NCBI GenBank assembly: GCA_018713245.1
Contig: DVFM01000092.1
Coordinates: forward strand, 1-39,790
DNA length: 39,790 nucleotides
DNA from: Candidatus Merdivicinus intestinavium
Lineage (GTDB): Bacteria; Bacillota; Clostridia; Oscillospirales; Ruminococcaceae
Direction: 5' to 3'
Shown here: positions 30,723 through 39,536 of the stretch, in pieces
Numbering within the stretch: position 1 is the first letter of the stretch
Layout: each line of letters starts with the position of its first letter
Made by a program: the position numbers and the translations under genes
Notes under the pieces: generated by a model
What the model was told of the DNA's origin: nothing
The model's database searches: none
What the model saw: the letters and a program-made list of their open reading frames with translations, nothing else

Positions 30723-32006
30723 ATGGCAATGACAATGACCCAGAAGATCCTGGCGGCCCACGCGGGCCTGCCGGAAGTGCGGGCCGGGCAGCTCATCCGG
30801 GCAAAGCTCGACCTGGTTTTAGGCAACGACATCACCTCCCCCGTGGCCATCAACGAGTTCGACAAGGCGGGCTTTTCCTCCGTCTTTGACCGGGAAAAGA
30901 TCGCCATGGTCATGGACCACTTTGCCCCCAACAAGGACATCAAGGCGGCGGAGCAGTGCAAGCAGTGCCGCGCTTTCGCCCGGCGGTTTGACGTGAAAAA
31001 CTACTTTGACGTGGGCGAAATGGGCATCGAACACGCCCTTCTGCCGGAAAAGGGGCTGGTGGCTCCCGGCGACTGCGTCATCGGGGCGGATTCCCACACC
31101 TGCACCTACGGCGCGCTGGGCGCCTTCTCCACCGGCGTCGGCTCCACCGATATGGCGGCGGGCATGGCCACCGGCGAGGCCTGGTTTAAGGTCCCCGCGG
31201 CCATCCGGTTTGTGCTGACGGGGAAACTGGGCCCCTATGTGTCCGGAAAAGACGTGATCCTCCACATCATCGGCAAAATCGGGGTGGACGGGGCCCTTTA
31301 CAAATCCATGGAGTTCACCGGGCCGGGGCTTGCTTCCCTCACCATGGACGACCGGCTGTGCATCGCCAACATGGCGGTGGAAGCCGGGGCGAAAAACGGC
31401 GTTTTCGAGGTGGACGAGGTGACCATGGCCTACATCCGGAGCCGGGTGAACCGGGAAATCGCCGTTTATCAGGCGGACCCCGACGCGGTTTACGAACAGA
31501 CCGTTGAAATCGACCTTTCGTCCATCGAGCCCACCGTGGCTTTCCCCCACCTGCCGGAAAATGCCCGGACCTTTGACCAGATTGGAGAAATCCCCATCGA
31601 CCAGGTAGTCATCGGCTCCTGCACCAACGGCCGGATTTCCGACCTGGCCGCCGCCGCGGAGATTCTGAAGGGCCGCCATATTGCCGAAGGCGTGCGGGCC
31701 ATTATCATCCCCGCCACCCAGGCCATTTATAAAGAGGCCATGAAGCGGGGGTATCTGGAAACCTTTCTCGACGCCGGATGCGTGGTGTCCACCCCCACCT
31801 GCGGGCCCTGCCTGGGCGGGTATATGGGCATCCTGGCCGCCGGGGAACGCTGCATCGCCACCACCAACCGCAACTTTGTGGGGCGGATGGGCCATGTGGA
31901 TTCGGAGGTCTATCTGGCTTCCCCCGCCGTGGCCGCCGCTTCCGCCGTCATGGGGAAAATCGCCGACCCGCGGGTTCTGACGGGTATTGAGGAGGAATCG
32001 AAATGA
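30723..32006 (+). CDS. leuC: 3-isopropylmalate dehydratase large subunit
   Basis: A 427-aa aconitase-family subunit that isomerises 2- to 3-isopropylmalate together with LeuD. The iron-sulfur ligands are in SCTNGR (first Cys) and CGPCLGG (second and third Cys); [25 protein letters not shown] is also typical. The length is that of the archaeal/clostridial LeuC group, shorter than the 470-aa enterobacterial form. GAAAGG lies upstream; an ATG six bases downstream is an alternative start. It ends in a four-base overlap with leuD. Confidence 0.94.
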   Translation: MAMTMTQKILAAHAGLPEVRAGQLIRAKLDLVLGNDITSPVAINEFDKAGFSSVFDREKIAMVMDHFAPNKDIKAAEQCKQCRAFARRFDVKNYFDVGEMGIEHALLPEKGLVAPGDCVIGADSHTCTYGALGAFSTGVGSTDMAAGMATGEAWFKVPAAIRFVLTGKLGPYVSGKDVILHIIGKIGVDGALYKSMEFTGPGLASLTMDDRLCIANMAVEAGAKNGVFEVDEVTMAYIRSRVNREIAVYQADPDAVYEQTVEIDLSSIEPTVAFPHLPENARTFDQIGEIPIDQVVIGSCTNGRISDLAAAAEILKGRHIAEGVRAIIIPATQAIYKEAMKRGYLETFLDAGCVVSTPTCGPCLGGYMGILAAGERCIATTNRNFVGRMGHVDSEVYLASPAVAAASAVMGKIADPRVLTGIEEESK

Positions 32007-32485
32007 ACGTAAAAGGCTTTGCGCACAAATACGGGGACAATGTGGACACCGACGTCATCATCCCCGCCCGCTATCTGAACACCGCCGACCCCGGGGAGCT
32101 GGCGGCTCACTGCATGGAGGACATCGACAGGGATTTCAGGGCCAAATGCGCTCCCGGCGACCTCATCGTCGGGGGGATGAACTTCGGCTGCGGTTCCTCC
32201 CGGGAGCACGCGCCCATGGCCATCAAGGCGTCCGGCGTTTCCTGCGTCATCGCGGGGAGCTTCGCCCGCATCTTCTACCGCAATTCCATCAACATCGGCC
32301 TGCCCATCCTGGAGTGCCCCGAGGCGAGCGGGAAAATCGCCGGCGGGGACGAAATTGCCGTGGATTTTGACACCGGCGTCATCCGCAACCTTACGAAGAA
32401 CGAGCAGTACCAGGCCGAGCCCTTCCCGGATTTTATCAAGGAGATTATCCGAAAGGGCGGGCTCCTGAAATCCATCGGCAGATAG
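32003..32485 (+). CDS. leuD: 3-isopropylmalate dehydratase small subunit
   Basis: A 160-aa swivelling-domain subunit. [14 protein letters not shown] near the N-terminus and the substrate loop [15 protein letters not shown] (about 57-71) are diagnostic, followed by [18 protein letters not shown]. It completes the dehydratase with LeuC in the cytoplasm. Its start overlaps the leuC stop (ATGA) with a GAGGA site inside leuC. The length matches the short clostridial form. Confidence 0.95.
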   Translation: MNVKGFAHKYGDNVDTDVIIPARYLNTADPGELAAHCMEDIDRDFRAKCAPGDLIVGGMNFGCGSSREHAPMAIKASGVSCVIAGSFARIFYRNSINIGLPILECPEASGKIAGGDEIAVDFDTGVIRNLTKNEQYQAEPFPDFIKEIIRKGGLLKSIGR

Positions 32486-32495
32486 GAGGCCCTTT

Positions 32496-33566
32496 ATGGA
32501 AAAAACCATCACCGTCATCCGGGGCGACGGCATCGGCCCGGAAATCGTGGAGCAGGCGCTGCGGGTTCTGGACAGGATCGCGGAGAAATTCGGCCACACC
32601 TTCCGTTACCGGGAAATCCTGGCGGGGGGCTGCGCCATCGACGCCTGCGGGACCTCCCTGCCGGCGGAATCCCTGGAAAAATGCCTGGACTGCGACAGCG
32701 TGCTGCTGGGCGCGGTGGGCGGCCCCAAGTGGGACGGCGTCCCCAAGGAGATCCGCCCGGAAGCGGCCCTTTTGGGCATCCGCTCCGCCATGGGGCTGTA
32801 CGCCAACCTCCGCCCGGCCAAGCTCTTCCCCCAGCTGGCGGCGGCTTCCCCCTTAAAGCCGGAAATCGCGGGGAAGGGCATCGACCTGATGATGGTCCGG
32901 GAGCTCATCGGCGGGGCTTATTTCGGCGCGCACCGCACCGGCATCGAAAACGGCGAGGAAACCGCCCATGACGACATGGTCTATGCGGAACACGAAATCG
33001 AGCGCATCGTCCGCCGCGCCTTTGGAATCGCCCGGAAGCGCTCCTCCCGGCTTATCTCGGTGGATAAGGCGAACGTGCTTGACACTTCCCGCCTGTGGCG
33101 GAAGGTGGCCCGCCGGGTGGCCGCGGAATTCCCGGACGTGGAGTTTGCCGACATGCTGGTGGACAACGCCGCCATGCAGCTGGTGAAAAACCCGGCCCAG
33201 TTCGACGTCGTCGTCACCGAAAACCTGTTTGGGGACATTTTGTCCGACGAGGCGAGCATGATTACCGGGTCCATCGGCATGATGGCTTCCGCCTCTCTGG
33301 GGGACGGGACCCGGGGCATGTATGAGCCCATCCACGGCTCCGCCCCGGACATTGCCGGAAAGGATCTGGCCAACCCCATCGGGACCATCCTGTCGGCGGC
33401 CATGATGCTCCGTTATTCCTTTGACATGGGGGCGGAGGCGGACTGCATCGAAGCGGCGGTGAACGCCGTGCTGGACGCGGGCTGCCGCACCGCCGACTGC
33501 ATGAGCGCGGGCTGCACCCGGCTTTCCTGTTCCGAAATGGGGCGGAAAATCCGGGATGCCATCTGA
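32496..33566 (+). CDS. leuB: 3-isopropylmalate dehydrogenase
   Basis: A 356-aa enzyme that oxidatively decarboxylates 3-isopropylmalate to 2-oxoisocaproate with NAD. GDGIGPEIVEQAL is at the N-terminus, VRELIGGAYFG in the middle, DKANVLDTSRLWRKV at about 190, and the metal/substrate segment NLFGDILSDEASMITGSIGMMASASLG at about 240-266, with GSAPDIAGKDLANPIG near the end. AGGAGG lies at good spacing, ten bases after leuD. It completes the pathway encoded from the T-box-controlled operon. Confidence 0.96.
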   Translation: MEKTITVIRGDGIGPEIVEQALRVLDRIAEKFGHTFRYREILAGGCAIDACGTSLPAESLEKCLDCDSVLLGAVGGPKWDGVPKEIRPEAALLGIRSAMGLYANLRPAKLFPQLAAASPLKPEIAGKGIDLMMVRELIGGAYFGAHRTGIENGEETAHDDMVYAEHEIERIVRRAFGIARKRSSRLISVDKANVLDTSRLWRKVARRVAAEFPDVEFADMLVDNAAMQLVKNPAQFDVVVTENLFGDILSDEASMITGSIGMMASASLGDGTRGMYEPIHGSAPDIAGKDLANPIGTILSAAMMLRYSFDMGAEADCIEAAVNAVLDAGCRTADCMSAGCTRLSCSEMGRKIRDAI

Positions 33567-33614
33567 CAAAATCAACCAGTCCGGCGGCGGATTGCCGCGG
33601 AAAGGATGCCGCTT

Positions 33615-35582
33615 ATGAAATTTGTGGAACGAAACGGCCGGAAAATCGCCGTCATTTCTCTGGACACCCTGGTCATCGGCAGCGGATGCGCCGGCTTCAA
33701 CGCGGCGGACACCCTCTATGACCTGGGGCGCACCGATGCTGCCATCCTCACCGAAGGGATCAGGATGGGGACTTCCCGCAACACCGGCAGCGACAAGCAG
33801 ACCTACTACAAGCTCTCCCTCTGCTCCGACAGCGCCGACAGTATTTACGAGCTGGCGGACAACCTGTTCCAGGGGGGGAGCGTCAACGGGGACACCGCTT
33901 TGGCGGAGGCGGCGGGGTCGCTGCGGTCCTTTATGAAGCTGGTCAATCTGGGGGTCCCGTTCCCCACCAATGTTTACGGGGAATATGTGGGCTATAAGAC
34001 CGACCACGACCCCCGCCAGCGGGCCACCTCCTGCGGGCCGCTGACCTCCAAAATCATGACCGAGAAGCTGGAAGCCTCGGTGCTGCGCAAGGGGATTCGC
34101 ATTTACGACCGGATGCAGGCGGTGCGGCTCATCACCGAAAAGGGCGCCCTCCGGGGCGTGGCGGCCATCGATTTGAACCGCCTTTCCGAATCGGATTGGG
34201 GGCTGACGGTTTTTCTGTGCAATCAGGCCATTCTGGCCACCGGCGGCCCGGCCATCGTCTACGGCGCGTCGGTCTATCCCGAAAGCCAGACCGGCATGAC
34301 GGGGATGGCGCTGGAGGCGGGGGCGGCCGCCTGCAACCTGCAGGAGTGGCAGTACGGCCTGGCCTCCACCAAATTCCGCTGGAACGTTTCCGGGACCTAC
34401 CAGCAGGTGCTGCCCCGGTATATCGCCGTGGACCGGGAGGGCCGCGAGCGGGAATTCCTCCCCGAATACTTTGAAACGCCGGAGCAGGCGCTCAGCATGG
34501 TCTTTCTGAAGGGCTACCAGTGGCCCTTTGACACCGGGAAAATCGCGGGTTCCTCCATCATCGACATCATCGTCCATCACGAGGTGTTCCACAAGGGGAA
34601 CCGGGTGTATCTGGACTTCCGCACCGACCCCATGGGGCTTGAAAACGGCTTCGGCGGCCTTTCGGAGGAGGCGCGGGGGTATTTGGAGCGCTCCGGCGCG
34701 CTGCTGAAAACCCCCATTGCCCGGCTGGCCCGCATGAACCGGAAGGCCATCGAGCTTTACGCCGCCCACGGCATCGACCTGTATGCGGAGCCGCTGGAGG
34801 TTTCCGTCTGCGCCCAGCACAACAACGGCGGACTGGCGGTGGACCTCTTCTGGCAGAGCAGCGTGGAGGGGCTGTATGCGGCCGGGGAGGCGGCGGGGAC
34901 CTTCGGCATCGCCCGTCCCGGCGGCAGCGCCCTCAATTCCACCCAGGTGGGTTCCCAGCGGGCGGCGGAGCACATCGCCTGTTCTGCCAAAAAGCCGGTC
35001 CCGGCGGAGGAGCTTTCCGGGGCGGCGGAGCAGACGGCGGCAGAACTCCTTTCCGAGATGGAGGCCCTTCTTTCCGGCGGGAAAACGGGGATATTGGAGC
35101 AGCGGGACGCCTTTCAGAAGGCCATGAGCCTTTCGGCGGCCCACATCCGGGTTCCGGAGGAAATGGAGGCCCTGGCGGCCAAAGCCGGGGCGGAGCTGGA
35201 GCGGTTTTTCGCGGATACCCGGGCGGACAGCCCGCTGGAGCTGCCCCACGCCTATAAAAACCGGGACATGCTGCTGGTGCAGCGGGCGATGCTGTCGGCC
35301 ATGGCGCTGACGGGGAGCGCCTGTCTGAGCCGCGGCTCGGCGCTGCTGGCGAGCCCGGAAGGGGCCGGCGTTTCCATGCCGGGGCTGACGGCGGGGGAGG
35401 AGCTTTCCGCCTACCGCTACCTGCCCGGCAACGGCTCCCACCGGGGAGACTGGGTGAAAACGGCGCTGGAAGGCGGGGAATTCCGCTCGGAATTCGTGCC
35501 GGTGCGCCCGCTGCCCCGCACCGACGACTGGTTTGAAAACGTCTGGAACGACTATATGCGCCGGACCGGCGCGCTGGATTAA
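33615..35582 (+). CDS. Fumarate reductase-type FAD flavoprotein in leu operon
   Basis: A 655-aa FAD-dependent protein of the fumarate reductase/aspartate oxidase family. The dinucleotide motif GSGCAGFNA is at 22-30 and RNTGSDKQTYYK at about 55-66, with ILATGGP near residue 210. The end of the FAD domain shows GLYAAGEAAGTFGIARPGGSALNSTQVGS, followed by a helical C-terminal domain. No signal peptide or Fe-S partner gene is adjacent. GAAAGG favours the ATG at 33615 over one at 33606. Only 48 bases separate it from leuB, with no terminator, so it is co-transcribed with leu genes. It may reduce or oxidise a carboxylic acid; the substrate is unknown. Confidence 0.85.
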   Translation: MKFVERNGRKIAVISLDTLVIGSGCAGFNAADTLYDLGRTDAAILTEGIRMGTSRNTGSDKQTYYKLSLCSDSADSIYELADNLFQGGSVNGDTALAEAAGSLRSFMKLVNLGVPFPTNVYGEYVGYKTDHDPRQRATSCGPLTSKIMTEKLEASVLRKGIRIYDRMQAVRLITEKGALRGVAAIDLNRLSESDWGLTVFLCNQAILATGGPAIVYGASVYPESQTGMTGMALEAGAAACNLQEWQYGLASTKFRWNVSGTYQQVLPRYIAVDREGREREFLPEYFETPEQALSMVFLKGYQWPFDTGKIAGSSIIDIIVHHEVFHKGNRVYLDFRTDPMGLENGFGGLSEEARGYLERSGALLKTPIARLARMNRKAIELYAAHGIDLYAEPLEVSVCAQHNNGGLAVDLFWQSSVEGLYAAGEAAGTFGIARPGGSALNSTQVGSQRAAEHIACSAKKPVPAEELSGAAEQTAAELLSEMEALLSGGKTGILEQRDAFQKAMSLSAAHIRVPEEMEALAAKAGAELERFFADTRADSPLELPHAYKNRDMLLVQRAMLSAMALTGSACLSRGSALLASPEGAGVSMPGLTAGEELSAYRYLPGNGSHRGDWVKTALEGGEFRSEFVPVRPLPRTDDWFENVWNDYMRRTGALD

Positions 35583-35593
35583 CCATCCCTGTC

Positions 35594-35639
35594 AAAAACC
35601 GCGCCCTCCCTCGTATCCTGCGGGGGCGGGCGCGGTTTC
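35594..35639. terminator. Terminator between flavoprotein and PfkB kinase
   Basis: A stem AAACCGCGCCC (35596-35606) with GGGCGCGGTTT (35628-35638). The T run is longer on the minus strand, so it ends the kinase transcript well and the leucine operon less strongly. Confidence 0.75.
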
Positions 35640-35674
35640 ATCCTGCCGGAAAAGGGCGCGGAATTTTTCGTTGG

Positions 35675-36583
35675 TCAGATTTCCTTCTGCCGGCTTTGGA
35701 GGAACGCCTCGGTTTCGGCGCGGGTGGGGATGGAGGGGGAGGCCCCCATTCGGGTGACGGAGATTGCCGCGGCCGCCGCAGCCAGCCGCAGCGCATCCCC
35801 GCCGTCCAGACCCTCCCCCAGCGCCGCCAGGAAATAGCCGGTAAAGGTGTCTCCGGCCGCTGTAGAATCCACCGCCTGAACGGAAAAGGCGGGCTGGAAC
35901 AGCGTCCTTGTCCCGTCAAAGTAAAACGCGCCGTCGGTCCCCAGCGTCAAAACGAGCCTGGCCCCCGGAAACCGGCGGCGCAGCCCTTCCAGGCATTCCT
36001 CTGGGGAGCCGCTTCCCCCCAGTGCCGCCCCTTCCACCTCGTTTACCAGGAAAAGCTCCACGGTTTCCAGGGGAAGGCGCCGGATTTCCGGGGAAATGGG
36101 GGAGGGGTTGAAGGCAATGTGCAGCCCCTTTTCCCCCGCCAGCCGCAGGATGCTGTCCAGCCCGCTGATTTCGTTCTGCAAAAGGAGCCAGTCCCCCGGG
36201 CCGAAAGCGTCCAGCACCTCCTGCGCCATGGCGGCGTCCGCCCGGCGGTTGGCCCCGCCGCAGACCAGGATGCAGTTTTGGCCTGCGCCGTCCACCTGGA
36301 TGATGGTGTGGCCGGTACGCACGCCGGGGAGGGTGCGCACAAAGCGGAGGTCCGCCCCGTCCTGCCGGAGCTGTTCCAGCAGCCCCCCGCCGTCCGGCCC
36401 CACGCAGCCGGCGTGAAACACCTCCGCACCGGCGCGGCACAGGGCAGTGGATTGATTGAGGCCCTTCCCGCCGGCAAAAACTTCCAGCTTTTCCGCGGCC
36501 AGCGTTTCCCCCGGCCGGACGAAATGGGGCACCGTGTAGGTAAAATCCAGGTTAAGCGAACCGAAATTTAAAATCCGCATCAT
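35675..36583 (-). CDS. PfkB family carbohydrate kinase, ribokinase-like
   Basis: A 302-aa ribokinase-family protein. The N-terminal substrate motif FAGGKGLNQSTALCRAG and NFGSLNLDFTYTVPHFVRPGET fit ribokinases. NEVEGAAL lies in mid-protein, and the C-terminal DSTAAGDTFTGYF gives the anion hole and catalytic Asp. It should phosphorylate a sugar or nucleoside with ATP. Two adjacent ATGs (36583 and 36580) both follow AGGAGGG. A minus-strand TATACT at 36617-36622 may be its -10. No sugar transporter is adjacent, so the substrate is not indicated. Confidence 0.9.
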   Translation of the reverse strand: MMRILNFGSLNLDFTYTVPHFVRPGETLAAEKLEVFAGGKGLNQSTALCRAGAEVFHAGCVGPDGGGLLEQLRQDGADLRFVRTLPGVRTGHTIIQVDGAGQNCILVCGGANRRADAAMAQEVLDAFGPGDWLLLQNEISGLDSILRLAGEKGLHIAFNPSPISPEIRRLPLETVELFLVNEVEGAALGGSGSPEECLEGLRRRFPGARLVLTLGTDGAFYFDGTRTLFQPAFSVQAVDSTAAGDTFTGYFLAALGEGLDGGDALRLAAAAAAISVTRMGASPSIPTRAETEAFLQSRQKEI

Positions 36584-36656
36584 TGTTTCCCTCCTGCCAT
36601 GCAGTATGATAACACCAGTATACCACAGCCGGGCGGATTGCGCCATCTATAATAGC

Positions 36657-36684
36657 GGTAAATGAAATGTAAAAATCCGGTAAA
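36657..36684. promoter_or_regulatory. Pho-box-like repeats upstream of the phosphate transporter
   Basis: Three hexamers GGTAAA, TGTAAA and GGTAAA start at 36657, 36668 and 36679, an exact 11-bp period; on the minus strand they read TTTACC/TTTACA. This matches the TT-A/T/C-ACA direct repeats with about 5-bp spacers bound by PhoP in Firmicutes. They lie 27 bases upstream of the -35 of the Na/Pi transporter promoter. Confidence 0.5.
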
Positions 36685-36710
36685 ATCCCGCACAAAAATG
36701 TAAGAGAATC

Positions 36711-36740
36711 TTGCCTGAAAGAAAGATTCAATGGTATAAT
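36711..36740 (+). promoter_or_regulatory. Promoter of the Na/Pi cotransporter gene
   Basis: TTGCCT and a perfect TATAAT with an 18-base spacer, 51 bases before the start codon. The weak -35 fits a promoter that needs an activator such as PhoP. Confidence 0.65.
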
Positions 36741-36791
36741 GATGTAGCGTTCGTAAGATTTTTGAAAAATCTGGTTTATCGGGGGAAAAGC

Positions 36792-38627
36792 ATGAGTATT
36801 TTTAACGTTATCAGCCTGGGCGGCGGGCTGGCCCTGTTTCTGTTCGGCATGAACATCCTGGCGGCCGGCATGGAGAAAATGTCCAACGGCCGCGCGGAAA
36901 AAGCGCTGGAACGCATGACGGGAAACGTCGTTTTCAGCATCCTGCTGGGTGCGGGCGTCACCGCGATCGTCCAAAGCTCCTCACTGACCACGGTTGTGGT
37001 GGTGGGAATGGTCAACGCGGGGATTTTAAAGCTCCGCAACGCGGTGGGGGTTATTATGGGCGCCAACATCGGCACCACCGTCACCGGCCAGATCCTGCGG
37101 CTGGGGGATTTGGAGAACGATCCCAACGCCGGCTTTATTCTGCAGATTGTCAAACCCTCCACCCTGGCGCCGCTGGTTGCGATTGTGGGCATTATCCTCC
37201 TGCTGACGGCGGGGAAAAAGGCCATGCAGAAAATGGCGGGAGAAGCCTGCCTGGGCTTCGGGGTTCTGTTCCAGGGAATGTTCGCCATGGAAGCGGCCAT
37301 GGAGCCGCTCCAGCAGTCGGAGGCCTTCCGGAATATTTTTGCATCCCTTCAGAACCCCTTCCTGGGGGTGCTGGCGGGCGCGGTTGTCACCGGCATTATC
37401 CAGAGCTCTTCCGCCTCCATCGGCATCCTGCAGGCGCTGTCCACCACCGGAGCCATCACCTGCTCCGCCGCCTTCCCCATCATCATGGGGCAGAACATCG
37501 GCACCTGCGTTACCTCCCTCCTTTCCAGCATCGGCGCCAATAAAAACGCCAAGCGGGCCGCCATGGTCCACCTGTACTTCAACCTTATCGGCACGGCGAT
37601 TTTCCTCGTGGGCGTGTACGGAATCAACGCGGCCATCGGCGGATTTAGCTTCTGGATGGAGCCGATTTCCCGGGGCGGGATCGCCAATTTCCACACGCTT
37701 TTCAACGTTGTGACCACCTGCCTGCTGGCCCCCTTCTATAAGGGCCTGGCCCATTTGGCGGAAATCACCGTCCGGGATGCCAAGCCCAAGGCGGAGCAGA
37801 CCGCGGCGGCCGCGACGCTGGCTACCCATCCCAGCGAAGGGGAGCACAACGTCCTCGACGACCGCTTCCTGTCCGCTCCCGGACTGGCAATCGAGCAGAG
37901 CGGCGTAGTCGTGCAGGAAATGGCCGGCTTCGCGCTGGAAAACTTCCGGAAATCCTATGCCCTGTTCCGGCGCTACGACCCGGCGCTGGCGGAGGAGATT
38001 CAGAAGCGCGAGCGGGAAATTGATATTCGGGAGGACCAGCTCAACAATTACCTCAACCACATCGGGGAAGAGGAGCTCACAGAGCCGGAGCAGAAGGACC
38101 TGACGCTGCTGCTGCGGCTGATCCTGGAGTTTGAGCGCATCGGCGACTATGCCGTCAACCTGGTGGAGGAGGCGGAAACGCTTCACAATCAGAACGTCCG
38201 CTTCAGCGACAAGGCTCTGGAGGAGCTGGAAGTCATCTGCTCCGCGGCGGAGCAGGCGGTGGTTATGGCCTCGGATGCCTTCCGCGGCAGAGATACGGCC
38301 CTTGCCTCCCGCATTGAGCCGCTGGAGGAAACGGTGGACACGATGGAAAACGCGCTGAAGCTGCGGCATATCCGCCGCCTGAAAAGCGGACAGTGCACCA
38401 TCGACGCCGGGCTGGTGTTCTTAGAAATCCTCACCTATATCGAGCGGGTATCCGACCATTGCTCCAACATCGCGGTGTATCTGATTGCCCGGGAGAGCGG
38501 GAGCAAGATGCTCAACCGCCACGAGTATATCACCAAAATGCACAAGGGCGAGACGGCGGATTACAAAGAGCAGATGCAGGCGTTTATGGAAAAATACTAC
38601 AACGCGCTGCCTGCGGAAGAAGAATAA
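36792..38627 (+). CDS. Na/Pi cotransporter family protein with PhoU-like domain
   Basis: A 611-aa protein. Residues 1-340 form the NptA/PNaS-type membrane domain with two inverted repeats carrying the signature QSSS (AIVQSSSLTTVVVVG and GIIQSSSASIGILQ). Residues about 380-600 are a helical PhoU-like domain (EFERIGDYAVNLVE and TYIERVSDHCSNIAVY are the metal-binding E-x-x-R-x-x-D motifs). It imports, or possibly exports, phosphate with sodium, with the PhoU part modulating flux. GGGGGAAAAG precedes the ATG at 36792. Possible Pho boxes lie upstream. The IS element begins 25 bases after its stop. Confidence 0.9.
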   Translation: MSIFNVISLGGGLALFLFGMNILAAGMEKMSNGRAEKALERMTGNVVFSILLGAGVTAIVQSSSLTTVVVVGMVNAGILKLRNAVGVIMGANIGTTVTGQILRLGDLENDPNAGFILQIVKPSTLAPLVAIVGIILLLTAGKKAMQKMAGEACLGFGVLFQGMFAMEAAMEPLQQSEAFRNIFASLQNPFLGVLAGAVVTGIIQSSSASIGILQALSTTGAITCSAAFPIIMGQNIGTCVTSLLSSIGANKNAKRAAMVHLYFNLIGTAIFLVGVYGINAAIGGFSFWMEPISRGGIANFHTLFNVVTTCLLAPFYKGLAHLAEITVRDAKPKAEQTAAAATLATHPSEGEHNVLDDRFLSAPGLAIEQSGVVVQEMAGFALENFRKSYALFRRYDPALAEEIQKREREIDIREDQLNNYLNHIGEEELTEPEQKDLTLLLRLILEFERIGDYAVNLVEEAETLHNQNVRFSDKALEELEVICSAAEQAVVMASDAFRGRDTALASRIEPLEETVDTMENALKLRHIRRLKSGQCTIDAGLVFLEILTYIERVSDHCSNIAVYLIARESGSKMLNRHEYITKMHKGETADYKEQMQAFMEKYYNALPAEEE

Positions 38628-38693
38628 ATCAAAAGACGCCGGCGGGGTGAAGTGACCCCAAAAAGTTAGACAAATATCTCCAACTGAAATGGT

Positions 38694-39536
38694 TCAAGCC
38701 TCTAAAAGGGCTTGCTGTCTGTGAATTGCAGGGGGCAAGCCCTTTAATCTTGCCTTAATACGCCTGTTATTGTAGTAGTCAATGTACGCAATCAACTCAG
38801 CTTTGAAGTGTTCCATGGATTCGAATTCTTGCAGATAGAGCAGCTCGCTCTTGAGATGCCCGAAGAAATTCTCCATCACCGAGTTGTCATAGCAGTTTCC
38901 CTTGCGGCTCATGCTCTGGCGAATGCCCTTCTCCTTCAGCATATGGACATACTGCTTGTGCCGGTAATGCCAGCCCTGGTCGGAGTGAAGCAGCAAGTTT
39001 GTGTTGTCTGGGATTTTTGCAAAGGCCTGCTCCAGCATAGTCGTTACCATCCGTAGATTGGGGCTGTCAGATATCGTGTATGTTACAATGTCACCACTAT
39101 ACAGGTCAAGGATTGGAGACAGATACAGCTTTTGCCCAAACAGACGAAACTCCGTTACATCGGTAACCCACTTCTGGTTCGGTTTTTCTGCCTGGAACTC
39201 ACGGTCCAGAACATTATCCGCAGTCGTGCCTTGTTCACCCTTGTAAGAACGATATTTCTTCATTCGGACACGGCAAATCACACCCAACTCCTTCATCAAA
39301 CGCTGTACCGTCTTGTGATTCAGCGTGATTCCACGGTTATGCAGCTCACTTGTAACTCAACGGTAGCCGTATCTACCTTTGTTTTCGTGGTAGATAGCTG
39401 TGATTTCTGTCTTTGCCTGGGCATATTTATCCGCAATATTTCGCCGCTTAGCGTGATAGTAGAAGGTAGCCCGGGGGAGTTGAGCGACTTCCAGCAGGAT
39501 TGCCAGATCATATTCTCGCCTCAGTTCTTGGATCAC
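38694..39536 (-). pseudogene. IS3-family transposase orfB with in-frame stop
   Basis: From a GTG at 39536 the frame encodes the OrfB N-terminal part (LRREYDLAILLEVAQLPRATFYYHAKRR, HENKGRYGYR), then hits TGA at 39357-39359, and continues in the same frame as VTSELHNRGITLNHKTVQRLMKELG. IS3 relatives usually have Arg-Val here, so a CGA-to-TGA change is the simplest cause. The downstream part keeps the DDE catalytic core: Asp in VTDVTEF, Asp in LHSDQGWHY and Glu in MENFFGHLKSE. A restart at the ATG at 39299 would retain the core but lose the HTH_21 region. Expression normally needs a -1 frameshift from orfA. Confidence 0.88.

Noticed and set aside
32853-35441. 862-codon leftward open frame opposite leuB and the flavoprotein
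   Set aside because: No family motif, no start signal, low-complexity composition; it is the shadow of two strong genes.
39519-39530. Canonical A-AAA-AAG frameshift site in the IS element
   Set aside because: The A run at the end of orfA lies nearby at about 39541-39549 and is preceded by C, so the consensus heptamer is incomplete; I mention it only as a possible imperfect slippery site.
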